Origin: Gnetum montanum
Lineage: Eukaryota > Streptophyta > Gnetopsida > Gnetales > Gnetaceae
DNA length: 64,000 nt
Assembly: GCA_015680685.1 (NCBI GenBank)
Contig: MNCI01018418.1
Location: forward strand, 66,838-130,837
Direction: 5' to 3'
Part shown: in pieces, positions 23,917-33,951 of the stretch
Layout: every line of letters starts with the position of its first letter
How positions within the stretch are numbered: the first letter of the stretch is position 1
Program-made: the position numbers and the translations under genes
Notes under the pieces: generated by a model
The model's input: only the letters and a program-made list of their open reading frames with translations
What the model was told of the DNA's origin: nothing
The model's database searches: none

Positions 23917-24766
23917 TGATGAGCGGTGAGGTACCCCTAAACCCAACCAAACAAATATGAGCATTTATGCGTAATCTAGTCAAACTTCAAGGATTAAGTG
24001 CTTATGCACTCACACGGAACAAGGATTGGTTGTGCGATCATTGTCTTCCCAAGCTTACTTGTAAGGCACAATCGTATGGTTAAGAAAACTCGAGGTATAT
24101 GATTTTTATGTTTTTTTATGTTTTATGTTCCTAGTGCTTGAAATGGAAAAATAAATAATTGAGTTAACTAATTTAATTTTACTAATCAACTATGCTCTAA
24201 CTAGTCCTAACACCAGCATCCATTCCCACTTTTTGGACACATCCTGAACCAGTGTAACACTACTGAGATTACAAAATGCTAGTCATTACTAGGTTACCAA
24301 GTGTTCCACGTATGGTTGAAGCGATTGTACTGAGTGTGATAATTCATTGATAATTAAAAATTCAATAAAATAACATTAATTAACTAATGAGAGTAGCGAG
24401 TAATGGTAAATAACATTTAAATGAAATAATTAAGCTATTCTGAATGTTGCAAGGTTTATCACAAAGTTTGTCTTTATTTCTGGACACAAGGTATGCTCAA
24501 GCACACAATGCTTGAATAAAAATCCATTCACTTTATCACTCCTACTATAGACACTCAAAAATAATTCTAACTTTGGAAAGGAAAAACTACAAGAGTTCAA
24601 CTAAGGAACTAAGAAAAATCACTTCAAAATCAAGTGCTCTCGTCTCTTATTTATAGGCAATGAGACAAGCTCTAATATCGCATGTCTGATATTTCTTTGG
24701 CACCTTAGATATCGTGTACACAATATCGAGGGTACAATACTAAAGGTCTAATATCATGACTCATCA
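23917..24766 (-). repeat. 5' LTR of nested Athila-type element
   Basis: 850-bp LTR bounded by TGATGAGTCATG (element start, at 24,766) and CTCATCA (element end, at 23,917), abutting the primer site. Shares its R/U5 part with 16,125-16,797. A TATA-like GCCTATAAATAAG lies on the minus strand at 24,648-24,660. Confidence 0.85.
24648..24660 (-). promoter_or_regulatory. LTR TATA-like box
   Basis: Minus strand CCTATAAATAAG within the 5' LTR. The same position in the related LTRs reads CCTATAAATAC (near 55,065), CCAATAAATAC (near 46,905, decayed) and CCCTATAAATATAG (32,854, plus). Conservation among copies supports a promoter element. Confidence 0.55.
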
Positions 24767-24935
24767 ACGAGCATGCAGAAAAATTCTTAGCCAATTGGAA
24801 AGGGTCCTTGCTTGTCACTAGAGCCTATGGAAATGGTGCATTCAGAATAGCCAACATGGATGAGAATGAGCTAGCCAATCTGGTTAATCATTCTTATCTA
24901 AATCCATACTACATGTAGCCGATGATCATCAACAA
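24767..24935 (+). pseudogene. Tat integrase C-terminus, resuming after nested insertion
   Basis: Immediately right of the nested element the plus strand reads HAEKFLANWKGPLLVTRAYG, then GAFRIANMDENELANLVNHS and YLNPYYM before a stop near 24,918. This is the chromo-like C-terminal block of Tat integrases (WxGPxxV...GAYxLxxxDG...NxxxLKxYY). It is the direct continuation of the core that stops at 16,124, showing that the 8.6-kb element split a once continuous gene. Confidence 0.8.
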
Positions 24936-24949
24936 GAGAGCCTACTTTT

Positions 24950-25050
24950 AATGGTTCACTACAATCTTAAATTGGTAACATGGGCTGCTAGGGCCTTAAA
25001 CTAATACCATAACTTGTCATGACCTTAAACTAGCAACTTTGGTGACCCAG
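24950..25050 (+). repeat. TTAAACTAGC minisatellite, downstream of Tat integrase
   Basis: About three units (ATCTTAAATTGGTAACATGG, GGGCCTTAAACTAATACC, GACCTTAAACTAGCAAC) of the family seen at 3.06-3.39 kb. They lie directly after the integrase stop. Confidence 0.6.
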
Positions 25051-25682
25051 ATAGCCTGAATCACGTGGCCTATATGCATTGTAGCGTTATAATATGTTTT
25101 TGTCAATGCCTCTCAACTCAATCCTCCAAACATCAACAAAGAGGGGCCATTCAAACACCACAAAAAAATTGCATGCTATAGTCAATTTTCACCATGTAAC
25201 TTTTGCCCCATAAAACTTGAGGCAAAACTTCATTGTAATTATGAAGATTATAACTCATAGTGGGAAATTTCACATACTTCTCACTTTTGGAGTTGAAAAA
25301 TGCCTCATAGATGGTCAAAGCCTCATTCCCCAAGTGAAAAAAGTCACCTAGTATCTATATTTGGGGTCAGGGGGGTCAAAAATGCCATTTGGAATGCTAT
25401 AAAATTAAATTTTATGGGTTGTATAAGGGGTATATACTTTTCTATGCTAGAAACACGTGTAGGGGGGGGGGGGGGGGGGGGGGGTAAATCTCACCTATCC
25501 TCAATGTAGAAGGGGGGAGGGGGTTTTGGAAACTTTCTTCCTTCAATGTGGAGACTACATGCATAACTTGGAAATCTTCCTTTCTTAGCATCGAAATTTT
25601 CCCCAGCATTGAAAATTGCATCCCCTAGTGTGGAAGCCATATGAAAGTTTATTGTCATCCCCAACATGAAGACATATTGACA
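25051..25682. other. Tat 3' non-coding region with G-run and satellite-like units
   Basis: Non-coding sequence with a 23-base G-run at 25,462-25,484. From about 25,500 there are one or two units resembling the 189-bp array, for example CTTCCTTCAATGTGGAG and CATCCCCTAGTGTGGAAGCC. It ends where the truncated Copia LTR begins. No coding signal. Confidence 0.5.
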
Positions 25683-26393
25683 AAGATGTTAGAATGAAGG
25701 TTTGATGTAGAAAGACATCTCAGCCTCAAAGGAAAAATCTCCAATAGACATTAGATAGCTATTGCATGAATTTTGAAGTGACTTTAGAAACATGTTGGCT
25801 ATTGAAAGACTTCATTCCATTGGAAAATGTACAAGCATTATGTACTATCAAGTTTCATTGTAAATAAATCATTGTAATCATCATTGTACTATCTTTTATC
25901 TATTGTAATTGGTCAAAGTGAGTTGTACCTCAAAGTAAAAGGATCAACAAACTTAGTTGCATTCATTCCTTATAATTATTAATCTCTTTTATTGCCCTAT
26001 AGGGTTGATGTGCTTCTTCTAGGATGGCATCTTGCTTGAGCTTGTCAAGATCCTGTGGGATTGAGTGTTGGTGTAGTGCCACAACACTCATGACTGGAGT
26101 TCAAGTTGTAAAGGTTGTGGAATCCTTAAAATCACATTCTAAACTTGTCAGTACCTTAGAAGGTTGAGTGGATTCATGATGTTGAATCACTCCATAGTGG
26201 AGCTTAGATCTTGTATAGGATGTGATACCCTTCAAACCACATTTAACAACAACAAAGTCTAGAGGTGTGCTAGCGAACTACCCTCTGAGTTTGGACTACC
26301 CAAGTTGGTGGGCCATGTTAAATTTGATGTGTGCATTGCCTAATTATTTTTTTGGAAACTTATCCATCATCCTTCTAAGTTCAATGATCTTCA
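25683..26393 (+). repeat. Copia 5' LTR, truncated on its left
   Basis: Matches the 3' LTR from about 30,757 (GCAGAAAGACATCTTAG versus GTAGAAAGACATCTCAG) to its end (CCTTCTAAGTTCAATGATCTTCA versus the 3' LTR end at 31,463). The first roughly 400 bp of the LTR, including TGTTGAG, are absent. Confidence 0.8.
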
Positions 26394-26395
26394 AG

Positions 26396-26408
26396 TAGTA
26401 TTAAAGCC
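26396..26408 (+). other. Primer-binding site, initiator-Met tRNA type, degenerate
   Basis: TAGTATTAAAGCC, two bases after the LTR end, matches the Copia consensus TGGTATCAGAGCC at 10 of 13 positions. The changes are G to A, C to T and G to A. Confidence 0.6.
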
Positions 26409-26469
26409 TAGTACTCTTGGCTCTTCATCAAATTCCAAGAGTCAACAATGGAAGGAATAATTAACATCA

Positions 26470-27080
26470 AACATACTTGGTCAAGGAGACTAATTTGCTT
26501 TATCAATTGATGTATCAAATGTTTGTATCACATCTTCCATCAAGGTAAATCTTTCATTCCATTCATTTAATTCAAAAATAGAAGTGTCTACTCTTGCAAG
26601 TTTAATAGTGATCATGATATTTATTTTGAAGAAAGATATGAAATACTTTGTCATGAAGTTCTTTCTTTCCAAAATTTGTGTATTGAAGTAAAAATACTCT
26701 TTATATGTTAAGAAAATGAAAATTAAAGTTCTGGATGATGCATGCTCTTGTCTCAAAAAGGAGAACTCAAACCTTAGGGTTGAGATTCAAAAACTAACAA
26801 ATGTGATTGAGCATAAGAATAAGAACTCTTTGGAGAAGACAAAAGATCAAAATTAAAGGTTATCCAAGTTTGGTAAAACTTCTAAACCAAAAACTTTAAA
26901 AATACTCATTTTGCAGAAAATACAGCCATATTCAAGCTTATTTCTATCCTAGATTAAATCACTACCCTTGATGTTTGCAAAAGTAGCCTAGAATAGAAAC
27001 TATGCAAGTTTGGAAAAGAAAAGAAAGAAAGCCTGAAAAGAACTTGATGGATCAAATTTCTCTCTTCAATGATAAGACTA
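26470..27080 (+). pseudogene. Copia gag remnant
   Basis: Region between primer site and protease. No clean gag domain can be read. Charged, Lys/Glu-rich fragments appear around 26,760-26,870, consistent with the coiled-coil part of SIRE-type gag. The zinc knuckle was not found. The 88-codon open stretch on the opposite strand (26,756-26,490) is most likely a shadow. Assignment is mainly by position. Confidence 0.4.
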
Positions 27081-27084
27081 CCAC

Positions 27085-27510
27085 ATGATACATTGATAGT
27101 GGGTTTTCAAGACACATGACAAGTGAAAAATCATATTTCACCCACTTCATGAAATAAAATTATGGAACAGTCACATTTGGAGATGATATGAGAGCACTTA
27201 TAATAGGTATTGGTACCATAGGAGGTAAAAGGAAATGATTACCAACTATTAACAAAGTGTTTTTTGTTGATGGATTAAAGCATAATACTCTCAGTGTTAG
27301 TCAACTTTGTGATTTAAATTTCAATGTTACTTTTTCTAAAGAAATATGTAGAATACAAAATTTATATTCTGGAAATGTTGTGATAGAAGGAACTAGAAAA
27401 GGAAATGTATATACCACTATTTTTGGAAATTTTCCTAATCTTATATCCAAGTGCTTAGTGAGTTGTATAGATGATACACTATTTGGTATAGGAAGTTGGG
27501 CCACATAAAT
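27085..27510 (+). pseudogene. Copia protease and pre-integrase region
   Basis: The aspartic protease box reads YIDSGFSRHMTSEKSYFTHF near 27,090-27,150 (consensus W-x-DSG-CSRHMTG), so the catalytic DSG is retained. An 83-codon open stretch from 27,257 gives FFVDGLKHNTLSVSQLCDLN, then FNVTFSKEICRIQNL, the conserved region preceding integrase. A stop near 27,507 (after SWAT) and further shifts break the frame. Confidence 0.8.
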
Positions 27511-28375
27511 AAGAAAATTCTTCAAACCTTGGTATCAAAGGAAATGGTTTGCATTGTCCCCAAGCTCAAAGATTTCAATCTAAATACATGTAAAGATTTC
27601 CCAAAAGGGAAATAAACAAGGGTAAGATTTGGTAAGAAATATTGTATTTCTACCACTCATCCCTTAAATTTTCTTCATATGGATGTGGTTGGTCCAATTC
27701 AAACACTTAGCTTAGGAAAGAATAGATATTTTTTTGAAAATTGTTGATGATTCTTCTTGCTTTACTTGGATTACATTTTTACATCATAAAGATGAGGTAT
27801 TTGATCATTTTTTAAGAATTAGCAATCAGATCCAAAAGGAAAAAGGATATGACATTAAACTTATCAGAAGCAAAAGTGGAGGTGAATTCAAATATGCAAA
27901 GTTTGAATAGTTTTGTCAAATGAATGGTATTCTACATTAATTCTCTACTATAAGAAATATTTAACAAAGTGGAATAGTTGAATGAAGAAACAGAAGCTTA
28001 AATGAGATCTAAAGAACCATATTAAATGATCAAAGTCTTTATCATCCCTTCTAGGCCAAAGCCATCAACACTACTTGCTATGTCTCTAATAAAGTTATGG
28101 TAAGAAGATTCATTTTGAAAACTTCTTATGAATTATGGACTAGCAGAAAACCATTAGTAGCTTATTTTCATGTTTTTGGTTCAAAATGCTATATTCTAAA
28201 TGATAAAGATAACTTAAGGAAGTTTGATTCAAAAACCAATGAAGGAATTTTCTTAGGATATTCCCTAGTGGAAAAGGCTTATAATGTATTTAATAAGAGA
28301 ATGAACACAGTAGAAGAAACCACAAATGTCAAAATAGATGATCATGATATTACATCTCCTCAAATTGATGATTAA
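27511..28375 (+). pseudogene. Copia integrase, broken
   Basis: Core pieces are readable across frames: HPLNFLHMDVVGPIQTLSLG near 27,660-27,720 (first catalytic Asp, consensus LLHMDLFGP), a KSKGGEFKYAKF-like stretch near 27,870 and later SYELWTSRKPLVAYFHVFGS near 28,120, then KCYILNDKDNLRKFDSKTNE and GIFLGYS. The last part is the GKKPNV-YFHVFGCKC...FLGYS block that marks the end of Copia integrase. A 92-codon open stretch covers 28,097-28,375. Frameshifts are frequent between 27.7 and 28.1 kb. Confidence 0.8.
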
Positions 28376-28494
28376 GTTGTTCCCATTCAAAAATTATCTA
28401 GACCCACTCAAGTGCAATCTGAAAAATCTTTAGAGATAGAAAATGATCATGATGAAGAGCAAGATGATTAACTTCATGAGATATCCCCTCTCAA

Positions 28495-29640
28495 TTGAAA
28501 ATATCTAGGCTTGGAAAAACTCACTCTCTTAATGATGTTATTGGGGAAGTTCATGATGGTGTTTGTACTAGAAGTCAAATCAAAGAGATTTGTGATATTT
28601 TGTCATACCTCTTCCAAATTGAACCCAAAAACTTTAAGGAAGTTGAAGGAGAGGAAGGATGGATTTCCACTATGCAAGATGAACTCACTCAATTTGCAAG
28701 AAATGATGTATGGGAATTGACACCTAGGCCAAATTATAAACCTGTTGTTGGAACAAAATGGATCTTTAGAAACAAAACTAATGAAAATGGAAGCATCATT
28801 AAAAATAAGGCTAGATTGGTTACTAAAGGATACAACCAATAAGAAGGGATTGACTTTGATGAAACCTTTGCTCCTCTTGCTAGGCTAGAATCTAGTAGAC
28901 TTCTTCTAGCCTATGATAGCATCAAAAACATCACCCGTATTAAATGGATGTTAAAAGTGATTTCTTGAATGGAACCATATAAGAATAAGTTTACATTGAA
29001 CAACCTAAAGGATTTTTTGATTACAACAAGCTAGTTCATGTGTACAAACTTAAGAAAGCTCTTTATGGTCTTAAACAAGCTCCAAGAGTTTGGTATGAAA
29101 TACTTTCACAACACCTTACATTAAATCGTTTTGAAAGATGTATAGTTGATGTTACTCTATTTCTTAAAAGAGAATACAATGATCTCATAATAGTTCAAAT
29201 TTATGTTGATGATATTATTTTGGAGTCACTAATGAAATTCTTTGCAAGAAAGTTTTTGATCTCATGCAGTTTGAATTTGAAATGATCATGATGGGAGAAC
29301 TCAAGAATTTTCATGGGTTTCAAATCTATCAAATAGTTGATGGAACCTTCATCTACCAAATCAAATATGTTAAATATCTCTTGCTCAAATAGAACTTACT
29401 AGATGTTAAAGTTAAAAATACTTCTATGGTTGCAAATTCCAAACTCATCAAAGATGATCAAGGTAACTCTATTGATATCAAACTCTATAGAGGTATGATA
29501 GGTAGTCTTCTTGCTAGTAGGCTAGATATAGCTTTAAGTGTAAGAATGTATGTCAGATATCAGAAAGCTCCAAAGGAATCCCATTACAAAGTTGTTAAAT
29601 GTATTTTTCATTATTTAAAAGGTACTACTAACTAGGACCT
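28495..29640 (+). pseudogene. Copia reverse transcriptase, broken
   Basis: A 115-codon open stretch (28,495-28,842) contains VCTRSQIKEICDILSYLFQI, MQDELTQFARNDVWELTPRP and VVGTKWIFRNKTNENGSI with KARLVTKGYNQ, the classic start of Copia RT. A stop at 28,840 stands where Gln-Glu is expected. It resumes with GIDFDETFAPLARLESSRLL. YGLKQAPRVWYEILSQHL (29,064) and IVQIYVDDIIL (29,190-29,222) hold the intact YVDD active site. From 29,426, SIDIKLYRGMIGSLLASRLD leads to KGTTN just before RNase H. Confidence 0.9.
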
Positions 29641-30135
29641 TTGGTATCCAAAGGATTCTACACTTGATCTTGCTAGATATTGTGATGTAGATTGGGCAGT
29701 CTATTCTAATGATCATTGAAGCACGAGTGGACATTGTTTCTTTTTAGGAAGAAATTTTTTTTCTTGGACTACCAAAAAGCAAATTATTATGGATCTTTCA
29801 ACAATAGAAGTTGAATATATCTCTACCAGTAGTTACTGTGCTCAATTACTTTGGATGAAAGAAACTCTCAAAGATTTACAAGTAAAAGAGAACTCAACAC
29901 CTATTTACTGTGATAACAAGAGCACCATTAATATGACAAAAAATCCCATATAATATTCTTGTACCAAAAATATTGAGATTTTTCATCACTTTCTACAAGA
30001 ACATACTTAATGTGCACATTTAAGACTAGAGTTCATTGGAGTAAAGAGTCAACTAGCTAATGCTTTCACCAAACCTTTAGATGAATGACAATTGGCTTCT
30101 TTATGCAAAGATGTGGGATAGGACCTTGTCATGTT
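29640..30135 (+). pseudogene. Copia RNase H, broken
   Basis: Readable as LARYCDVDWAVYSNDH, a stop, then STSGHCFFLGRNFFSWTTKK near 29,670-29,780. STIEVEYISTSSYCAQLLWM and NSTPIYCDNKSTINMTKNPI follow, and then a histidine-rich EIFHHFLQE segment and ANAFTKPLDE near the end. These match the Copia RNase H consensus YxDADWAG...SGxxFxLG...SWxSKKQ...STxEAEYxA. It is followed by an (AT)n tract and the polypurine tract. Confidence 0.88.
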
Positions 30136-30184
30136 AAGTAAGTATTTCTATTATTTTTATTAAAACAAAGAAAAAATAAAACAA

Positions 30185-30217
30185 ATATATATATGTATAT
30201 ATATATATATATATATG
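30185..30217. repeat. (AT)n microsatellite
   Basis: About 16 AT units with one interruption, in the Copia 3' non-coding part. Confidence 0.9.
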
Positions 30218-30336
30218 CACCTATTTAAGAGGAGCTTACCTCAGCTCCTTTTTTTTCATGTCCAAAAAGGGGGAGAAGTGCTTAGTAGCTATATTGTAAT
30301 TATACTAATCCATTTTCTTAAGTTTTGGACAATACC

Positions 30337-30349
30337 AAAAAGGGAGAGA
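30337..30349 (+). other. Copia polypurine tract
   Basis: AAAAAGGGAGAGA followed by T and then the LTR start TGTTGAG. Standard position and composition for second-strand priming. Confidence 0.85.
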
Positions 30350-30350
30350 T

Positions 30351-31463
30351 TGTTGAGATTTTGGTATGTCAAAACCTTAAGAAAAATGAAGAAAAAAAAT
30401 GTTTGTGTGGTGTTGTATTTACAAGAGAAGGACTTCATAATAGGCATGGACAAGAGCAAAGGAATCAAGGATTCACAAGTAAAGTTAACATGATCAAGAT
30501 TTCAATGAAGCACGAAAAAATTGAAGAGCAAGGATAAGGAACAAAGATTTCAAAGTTCAAAGGAATCTCAAGAAAGACTTATCCAAGAAACAGTAGACAT
30601 CTTGGCTAAAGTGAACAAAAATTGGTAAAGATGTCTATAGGAAATAGTAGATGTCTTGGCCAAATTGAAGGTTGCTTAGGCAAAGATGTCTTTGAAAAAT
30701 AACAAATGTCTTTTTAGTGATAAAAACATCTCTATAAAGATGTCTTTCCAAAATAAAAGTCTAATGCAGAAAGACATCTTAGTCTCAAAGAAGACATCGC
30801 CAGTGACCATTAGATAGCTGTTGCATAAATTATAAAGTAATTTCAGAAACATATTAGCTATAAGAAGACTTCATTCCATTGGAAAATGTACAAGAATTGT
30901 GTACTATCAAGTTTCATTGTTAAGTAATCATTATAATCATCATTGTTACTTATTGTGCTATCTTTTATCTATTGTAATTGGTCAAAGTGAGTTGTACCTC
31001 AAAGTACAAAGATCAACAAACTTAGTTGCATTCATTCCTTATAATTGTTGTTCTCTTTTGTTGCCTTGCAGGGTTGATTTGCTTCTTATGAAAAGGAATA
31101 TTGCTTGAGCTTATTGTGATACTACGAGATTGAGTATTAGTGTAGCTCCACAACACTTCTTAGTAGATCTCAAGGTGTAAAGGTTGTGGAATCCTTAAAA
31201 CCACATTTTAAGCTTGTCAAAACCTTATGAGATTAAGTGGATTTGTGGTGTCGAATCACTCTAGAGTGGAGCTTAGAGCTTGTACAAGGTGTGGTACCCT
31301 TCAAAACACATTTAAGAGCAATGAAGTCCAAATGTGGGCTAGCAAACTATCCTCCAAGTGTGGACTATCCAAGTTGGGGAACCACACTAAATTAGCTGTG
31401 TGCATTCACTGATTACTTTTTTGGGGAACTTATCCATCCCCCTTCTATGTTCAACAATCTACA
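30351..31463 (+). repeat. Copia 3' LTR, full length (1,113 bp)
   Basis: Begins TGTTGAGATTTTGG right after the polypurine tract and ends ...AATCTACA. The right ~700 bp match 25,683-26,393. Short open stretches inside it are not genes. Confidence 0.85.
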
Positions 31464-31773
31464 TTATGATGTAAAGTATAATCCATAACATAAATCATAA
31501 AATATGCTACAAATTATGCTAGCCAACATAAATTAAAATTATCTCGTAAATTTTACTTGCTAGTGTAAATCAAATTTATGTTAGGAAATCAAGCAAGCTA
31601 GCGTAAATTAAAAAATACAGTAGAAATCTAGCAAGCCAATGTAAATGGCAAAAAATGCTAAGAATTATTCTAGAAACTTACCATATGGAAAGTCAATGTG
31701 AAATAACAAGTTATAATTTTATAAAAAACAAATCAAGACCATTTTCATATGCTTGGTTGACACTTAAAACATT
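31464..31773. other. AT-rich spacer with TAGYGTAAATYAAA motif
   Basis: Contains several short echoes of AGCTAGCGTAAATTAAA (near 31,560, 31,605 and 31,640), a loose repeat. No coding signal. Confidence 0.4.
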
Positions 31774-32219
31774 TTTTCAATTGGAACCTATGAAAATTTT
31801 CCAAGAGAGATCACTTAAAGTAGATAATGGATAGAATAAGTTACCTTCATAATTGCAATAGAGTACACCCCATGCTCTCATTCCATAAACCATCTAATAG
31901 CAATTTCATGAAGGCTTTTAAGGCATCTACTACAAGGCTTGAATGTAGATTGGAGACTTTTGAGGCCTTTACTATAAACCCTAGGTGTATATCAGTGATT
32001 CAAAAATCTCTATGAATAATAGATCTATATTTTTTGAACTTTGATTTTCAAATTAATATTAGTTTGTAGTGTTTTTTGCTTTTTTTTTTTGTTCTTTTGC
32101 ACTGGGGTTTTATTCATTCATAGATCTAGTGATTCAACTTCTATTTAGGTATCTTCCATCCATTCACATTATTTATGCTAAGCTTGGTAATAGATCTTTA
32201 GGTCCTTTGGTAAAACCTT
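31774..32219 (+). repeat. 446-bp tandem duplication, copy 1
   Basis: Unit beginning near TTGGAACCTATGAAAATTTT and ending TAGGTCCTTTGGTAAAACC. Copy 2 follows immediately. A 62-codon open frame (31,827-32,015, NCNRVHPMLSFHKPSNSNF... to VIQKSL and a stop) is kept in the same frame in copy 2. I do not recognise the peptide on either strand. Confidence 0.8.
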
Positions 32220-32665
32220 TTTGCACTTGGAACCTGTGAAAATTTTCCAAGAGAGATCACCTAAATTAGAGAATGGACAAAATAAGTTGCCTTTTAATTG
32301 CAATGGAATACACCCCATGCTCCCATACAACAAACTGTCCAATAGCAATTTCATAGAAACTTTTGAGGCATCTACTACAAGGGTTCAGTGTATATTGGAG
32401 AATTTTGAGGCCTCTACTATAAGGCCTAGGTGTGTATTAGTGATTCAAAAATCTCTATGAATAATAGATCTATATTTTTTGAACTCTAATTTTCAAATTA
32501 ATATCAATTTGTAGTGTTGTTTGCTAATTTTTCTTCTAATTTTTTGCCTTAGGGTTTTATTCATTCACAGATCTAGTGATTCAACTTCTATTTACGTATC
32601 TCCCATCCATTCACTTTTTTTATGTTAAGTTGATAATAAATCTTTAGGTCCTTTTGTGAATGACA
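32220..32665 (+). repeat. 446-bp tandem duplication, copy 2
   Basis: Second copy, period 446 bp measured at the shared TTGGAACCTRTGAAAATTTT (31,781 and 32,227). A 79-codon open frame (32,221-32,460) ends with the same VIQKSL and stop as copy 1. The copies differ at many bases, so the duplication is old. Confidence 0.8.
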
Positions 32666-32792
32666 AGATCATCAAAATTACCTTGGATCTTTTAGGCCCA
32701 TAGATCCCAATGTTAATCTATTTTTTTAGGAACTTTGAGCCTTGATAAAGGTAAATTTTTAACATGTAATGACATCGTAGCAACAATGTTGT

Positions 32793-33485
32793 TGATATGA
32801 TGTCATCATTCACACTACATCAACGTTGATATGATGTCTCAAGATGTATGCAACCCTATAAATATAGCACTTGGATGCAAAATTAAATAACTTTTTAATT
32901 ACAACCTTATGCAGACTTTAGTAGTTTTTTTTCGTAGACTTAGTGATACAAGTGAATGCTTGTAGTGTGATGTTTGGCAATTAACTGGTGTCTTTTTTTA
33001 AATGAGTTGTACTTGGACACAATTCATGGTGGAAATAAAGATTGAGATCACTTCTCATTATTACAACATTTCATAGTTTTCTAATTCTTTACTTAGCATA
33101 AGTTTACTTTTTTCCCTTGTTAAACACTTTACATTTGAAGCAATTTACTTTACTTATTTATTAATAAGCGGTATGGATACAACTAGTTTTGAGCATTAAG
33201 TGTAACTATCTAGTACCCTAGTAGTGGCATTGTTTGGTTCATCTAGTAGTAGTTTTACTTGGTAATCCTAGTGATAGCTACACAAGTCCAAGACATGAAT
33301 GGAAAAGGAGGAGTGGATTTCTATTGCTCTATGATAGAATAGATTTACATTCCTATTATTACTTAGAATTTAGATTTAATATTCATTTTCACCATTTTTA
33401 CGATTAGGAGAATTAGTGGCCAAAACAACATCAATAATCATACACCTCACTAAGAGCTAAGCCATACACTTGTACCTCACTAGCT
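32793..33485 (+). repeat. Probable solo LTR of the Athila-type family
   Basis: Plus-strand sequence that parallels the reverse complements of the LTRs at 46.16-47.03 and 54.30-55.16 kb. It has TCATCATT near the start, CCCTATAAATATAG (32,854) in the TATA position, and later GGAAATAAAGATTGAGATCA. It then has the run GTAACTATCTAGTACCC...CTTGGTAATCC...CACAAGTCCAAG. No internal region or second LTR adjoins it, so it is likely a solo LTR. Ends are approximate. Confidence 0.5.
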
Positions 33486-33951
33486 TAAGGTAGGAAGACA
33501 ACAAACATGAATTTAAACTTAGTTACTATGATGTCCGAAAATGTTGGTGGTTGGAACACTAAGAGGTCTGCAGGTGTACAGCCTAACCCCGAATTTGTGT
33601 GAGGGCCATGCTGGAGAAATGGAAATGAGGTGCCCTGAATAGTCTAGTCGATCAAATAGGGACTTATGTAGTGTAATAATATGTTTTTGTAAAAAGGATC
33701 TTTTAGTAAGTTTTGCATGGGAGCCGAGATAAGCAAGAACATAACGCAAACTCTTAGCCCAAAAAATAGTAATGTGGATATGCAAATATGTGTTGATAGC
33801 AGAAAGAATGTAGTAAATTATGCTTAAAACTTGAAACAAATGTTGAAAATAATCGAATAAGAGTTTAGGTGAAGAAATGCACTGCCCCAAGACCGGGGAG
33901 CATAAATTTTGATTGAATAGTACATGAAACTAGTACACGGTTTTAGATAGG
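33486..33951 (-). other. Unassigned stretch with 123-codon ORF (33,890-33,519)
   Basis: The minus-strand ORF (MGQCISSPKLLFDYFQHLF..., ending TTNIFGHHSN) is the longest unassigned open frame outside the elements. It is rich in His, Ser and Leu. I do not recognise it on either strand. Local CpG content is higher than in the surrounding retroelements. It could be chance, a captured fragment or element leader, and I give it no function. Confidence 0.25.

Larger units (their letters stand above)
16125..24766 (-). mobile_element. Athila-type Gypsy element (nested), full length but dead
   Basis: Complete LTR element on the minus strand: 5' LTR 23,917-24,766, primer site, gag (23.8-21.5 kb), protease (21.33-20.88), RT (20.3-19.6), RNase H (19.5-19.2), integrase (18.97-18.2), a 3' region and the 3' LTR from 16,125. 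LTRs share long blocks of near identity, for example the ends TGATGAGYGGTGAGGTACCC. It splits a Tat integrase: the core precedes it and the C-terminus follows it. Flanking 5-mers are TTAAG (left) and ACGAG (right). These could be one duplication with CpG decay plus one further change, but that is weak. A 229-base run of N removes the RNase H/integrase junction. Family assignment rests on DLG protease, VFMDDF in RT and a tRNA-Asp-like primer site. Confidence 0.85.
25683..31463 (+). mobile_element. SIRE/Maximus-like Ty1/Copia element, dead, 5' LTR truncated
   Basis: Plus-strand Copia element. A partial 5' LTR (25,683-26,393) is followed by a degenerate initiator-Met primer site, gag remnant, protease, integrase, RT and RNase H in Copia order (integrase before RT), then a polypurine tract (30,337-30,349) and a full 3' LTR (30,351-31,463). 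Motifs such as VDGLKHNTLSVSQLCDLNF and YVDD agree with the SIRE/Maximus group. Stops and frameshifts are numerous. The left ~330-400 bp of the 5' LTR is missing, and Tat 3' sequence lies there instead, so no target duplication can be checked. Confidence 0.88.
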
